This document shows positions 62,012 through 64,000 of a DNA stretch of 64,000 nt, in pieces. Every line of letters starts with the position of its first letter. Position 1 is the first letter of the stretch. The notes under the pieces are model-generated. The model ran no database searches. It was given only the letters and a program-made list of their open reading frames with translations, and was not told the origin of the DNA. Source of the DNA: Chloroflexota bacterium (lineage in GTDB: Bacteria > Chloroflexota > Dehalococcoidia > UBA2979); contig CANKAU010000004.1 in assembly GCA_947479915.1 (NCBI GenBank), positions 1 to 64,000 of the forward strand. Reading direction: 5' to 3'. A program made the position numbers and the translations under genes.

Positions 62012-62794
62012 TTGCGAATCAAGCTGCTGCGCTACATGCACGAGGTGACCGCGCCCGATCGGACGCGGGTCGCGTGGTTCGATCTCGTCGAGCTCGCGCT
62101 CGTGGTGCTCGGTTTTCTCCTCTACTTCCTCGTGCGCGGAGGCGTGGTCGACCGGACCGCCGAGGCGTTCGCGCACGCCCGCTGGATCATCGACGGCCAG
62201 CGCGCCGCCGGTGTGTTCATTGAGCCGATGGTGAACGAGTGGGCACTCGCCGCCTCGTGGCGCGTGGCGCTGTTCAACTTCGTGTACTTCTGGCTCGACT
62301 TCCCGCTCATCGTGGGCGTGGGGCTGTTCCTCTTCTGGCGGAGCCGCCGGCACTACACGCTGTTGCGGGACTCCCTGCTGATCTCGGGTGCCTTCGCGCT
62401 GGTCGTGTACTGGACGTTCCCCGTGGCGCCGCCGCGCTACCTGCCGGAGTGGGGCTTCGTGGACACCATGCAGCAGTACGCGAAGCTCTCGTACCAGGCG
62501 CAGTCGCTGGCGCCGTTCGTGAACCCGTTCGCCGCCGTCCCCAGTCTCCACGTGGGCTGGGCGCTGCTTTTCGCGATCGTCCTGTACGAGGTGTCCCCGT
62601 CGCGGATCGTGCGCGTCGGCGGCCTCGGCGTGCTGGGGCTGCAGAGCGTCGCGGTGATCGCGACGGCGAACCACTTCCTGTTCGACGCCCTGGTCGGCAT
62701 CGTCATCTCGCTGGCCGCGCTCGGGGTCGCCTACTGGCTGGACCGCGCGGGCTACCCGATGATCCGCGACTCGCTCCGCCGCCGTCTGAGCTAG
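62012..62794 (+). CDS. PAP2-family membrane phosphatase / IPC-synthase-like
   Basis: 260 residues with six helices. PAP2 motifs: VAPPRYLPEWGFVD near residue 140, AAVPSLHVGWALLFA near residue 175, and ATANHFLFDALVGIVIS near residue 220 (catalytic His residues). Resembles the PAP2_3 group, which includes inositol-phosphoceramide synthases. TTG 62012 is taken for GGGAG 9 nt upstream; ATG 62036 would lose eight residues. Confidence 0.87.
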   Translation: MRIKLLRYMHEVTAPDRTRVAWFDLVELALVVLGFLLYFLVRGGVVDRTAEAFAHARWIIDGQRAAGVFIEPMVNEWALAASWRVALFNFVYFWLDFPLIVGVGLFLFWRSRRHYTLLRDSLLISGAFALVVYWTFPVAPPRYLPEWGFVDTMQQYAKLSYQAQSLAPFVNPFAAVPSLHVGWALLFAIVLYEVSPSRIVRVGGLGVLGLQSVAVIATANHFLFDALVGIVISLAALGVAYWLDRAGYPMIRDSLRRRLS

Positions 62795-62844
62795 TTAGCG
62801 TCCTTCGGCTCCGCGGGGCGCAGGGGCACAGCCCCCACGTCGTG

Positions 62845-63654
62845 CTACTCCGCCCGCAGCCATGCCAGCGCGAGGAAGCCCGGCCCGAGGCGGGCCGCCT
62901 CGTGGCGCGTGATCGCCGCGATCACCACCTCCACCGCGTCCAGGTTCCGTTCGCACCAGAGCGCCATCGCCTCGGCGGCGGGGCCGGCCGCGCCGTGGTG
63001 CACGGCCACACGCGGCCGCCCGCCCTCCGCGCGGACGGCGGCTGCGAACTGGTCGCGTAGCGCGATGAGCGCGTCCGGGCGCTTCGGCGAGGCGACGAGC
63101 GTGGTCAGCACCTCGCCGGCCATCTCGGTCACCATGCGGTTCGGGGTCACATAGAGGCTCGGCGCGATCAGGCCCACCACCTCCGGGTGCTCGTGCATCG
63201 CCAGCACGCGGCTACGACGCCCCGCCGCGCGCGCCTGCTCGGCGGCGTCCTCGACGCTCGCGCCCGCCGCCGCGGCCTCGGCCGCGACGACCGCCGCCCA
63301 GCCCGCCGCCATCAGCGCCGCGCCGGTCTCGACGAGGTGGAAGGTGGCCCCGCGGGCCTCGACGGCGGCTCGGGCGGCCTCGCCCGCCTCGTCCGGGCTG
63401 CCGTAGCCGTCGCCGGTGCGGATATAGATGACACCCTCGCCCGGCTCGGCGACCGCGGCGCACGCTTGAGCGATGACCTCCGCCTCGAACGGCCCGCGCT
63501 CCAGCGCGAGGCGCGGGATCGGGATGCGCTCCAGGAGCAGCTCCGGCTCTGCGGGGGTGACGGCGATGCGCAACGTGGCGCGCACCTCGGGCGGGACGCA
63601 GGCATCGGCGTCCACGATGACGCGGAAGCGTGCCGGGGTGGCGGGAGTGGGCAT
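62845..63654 (-). CDS. DegV-family fatty-acid-binding protein (divergent)
   Basis: 269 residues resembling DegV/FakB proteins: RVIVDADACVPPEVRATLRI at the N-terminus, GVIYIRTGDGYGSPDEAGEA near residue 80, TFHLVETGAALMAAGWAAV, and a C-terminal domain with VAVHHGAAGPAAEAMALW. The first-strand DSTxD motif is changed to DADAC. Alanine content is very high (about a quarter). No fakA is nearby. Confidence 0.8.
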   Translation of the reverse strand: MPTPATPARFRVIVDADACVPPEVRATLRIAVTPAEPELLLERIPIPRLALERGPFEAEVIAQACAAVAEPGEGVIYIRTGDGYGSPDEAGEAARAAVEARGATFHLVETGAALMAAGWAAVVAAEAAAAGASVEDAAEQARAAGRRSRVLAMHEHPEVVGLIAPSLYVTPNRMVTEMAGEVLTTLVASPKRPDALIALRDQFAAAVRAEGGRPRVAVHHGAAGPAAEAMALWCERNLDAVEVVIAAITRHEAARLGPGFLALAWLRAE

Positions 63655-63860
63655 GGCGCAGCCTCTCAGGGCGGCCCGTAGCGTCTCGTCGGGCGTCTGT
63701 GCTAGCGTGATCGAGTCTCTGGGGCCTTCCGTTATGGGGGTCTCGGGCGACCTCACACTCCCCAGCCCCTCCGACAATACCGGGATGGCGGGCCGAGATC
63801 ACACCGGGTGAGGTCGCGAAGTGTGTCCCCGTTTCGAGAACTAGGTAACTGACTCACCCA

Positions 63861-64000
63861 ATGCAGACGGCCGAACGCAAGCAAGAGATCATCGAGCAGT
63901 ACAAGCAGCACGAAGGTGACACCGGGTCTCCCGAGGTCCAGGTCGCGCTGCTGACGGACCGGATCGTCCGGCTTACCGACCACCTTCGAGCGCACAAGCA
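63861..64000 (+). CDS. rpsO: 30S ribosomal protein S15 (3' end outside window)
   Basis: Small-subunit protein binding 16S rRNA. 46 codons present: [20 protein letters not shown] then [20 protein letters not shown], the S15 signature, cut by the right edge. No ribosome site is seen before the ATG. The 206-bp gap to the divergent DegV gene should hold both promoters. Confidence 0.95.
   Translation, partial: MQTAERKQEIIEQYKQHEGDTGSPEVQVALLTDRIVRLTDHLRAHK

Overview
The window is a contiguous piece of a high-GC bacterial chromosome (roughly 68-70% GC by eye) holding about 76 protein genes and the likely chromosomal origin. I saw no rRNA, tRNA, insertion sequence or CRISPR array. The best guess is a Chloroflexota bacterium (Dehalococcoidia/Tepidiforma-like). 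It has ribosomal protein S21, which actinobacteria lack, beside a YqeY protein. It also has a MurT/GatD pair, a 7TM-HD phosphodiesterase, many lipoproteins with Lgt, and a Gram-positive-type SOS box. The phylum is an inference. By hand count about 55 of 76 genes stop with TAG, unusual at this GC content. Promoters that I could read tend to have TTGACC/TTGACA with an 18-bp spacer.

Layout. 1-10.9 kb: L9 (partial) behind a promoter with a LexA-like operator, then purL and purQ separated by two DUF4389 membrane proteins, a PgpH-like phosphodiesterase, yqeY, rpsU and two very small rubredoxin/desulforedoxin-like proteins. 11-14.8 kb: a cytochrome bc complex operon (small membrane peptide, cytochrome b N-half, cytochrome b C-half, Rieske, diheme cytochrome c). 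14.8-22.5 kb: glycosyltransferase, lipoproteins, purH, purM, purF and a MerR-type metal regulator whose Cys-rich tail lies in another frame. 23-26.5 kb: CoA-binding protein, membrane proteins, folK, folP and a JAMM peptidase.

26-33.8 kb is the most interesting block. It is a sulfur amino acid locus reading leftward from a SAM-I (S-box) riboswitch through a Met-rich leader peptide to a threonine-synthase-like enzyme, a NIL-domain protein, three ubiquitin-like sulfur carriers, a membrane protein, an Rrf2 regulator, CysK, an E1-like activating enzyme and CysM. The JAMM peptidase follows. All three carriers extend past the terminal Gly-Gly and so should need proteolytic maturation. The riboswitch and NIL domain suggest that the ThrC-like enzyme acts in homocysteine/methionine synthesis rather than, or besides, threonine synthesis; this is a testable inference.

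33.8-45.9 kb: glutaredoxin, lgt, gatD-murT, HAD, tatA, a split XdhC pair, an AraC/GyrI-type regulator, DUF1232, ychF, a degenerate Nudix protein, a MagIII-like glycosylase and TrmO. 46-54.9 kb: gyrB, a cluster of paralogous lipoproteins, a TSUP transporter, a methyltransferase, nadD and obgE. 54.9-57 kb: oriC-like DNA with DnaA boxes on both sides of dnaA. 57-64 kb: coaX-coaBC, an HAD phosphatase, VOC protein, pepA, PAP2 protein, DegV protein and the start of rpsO. Five copies of a GC-rich palindromic intergenic repeat are scattered across the window.
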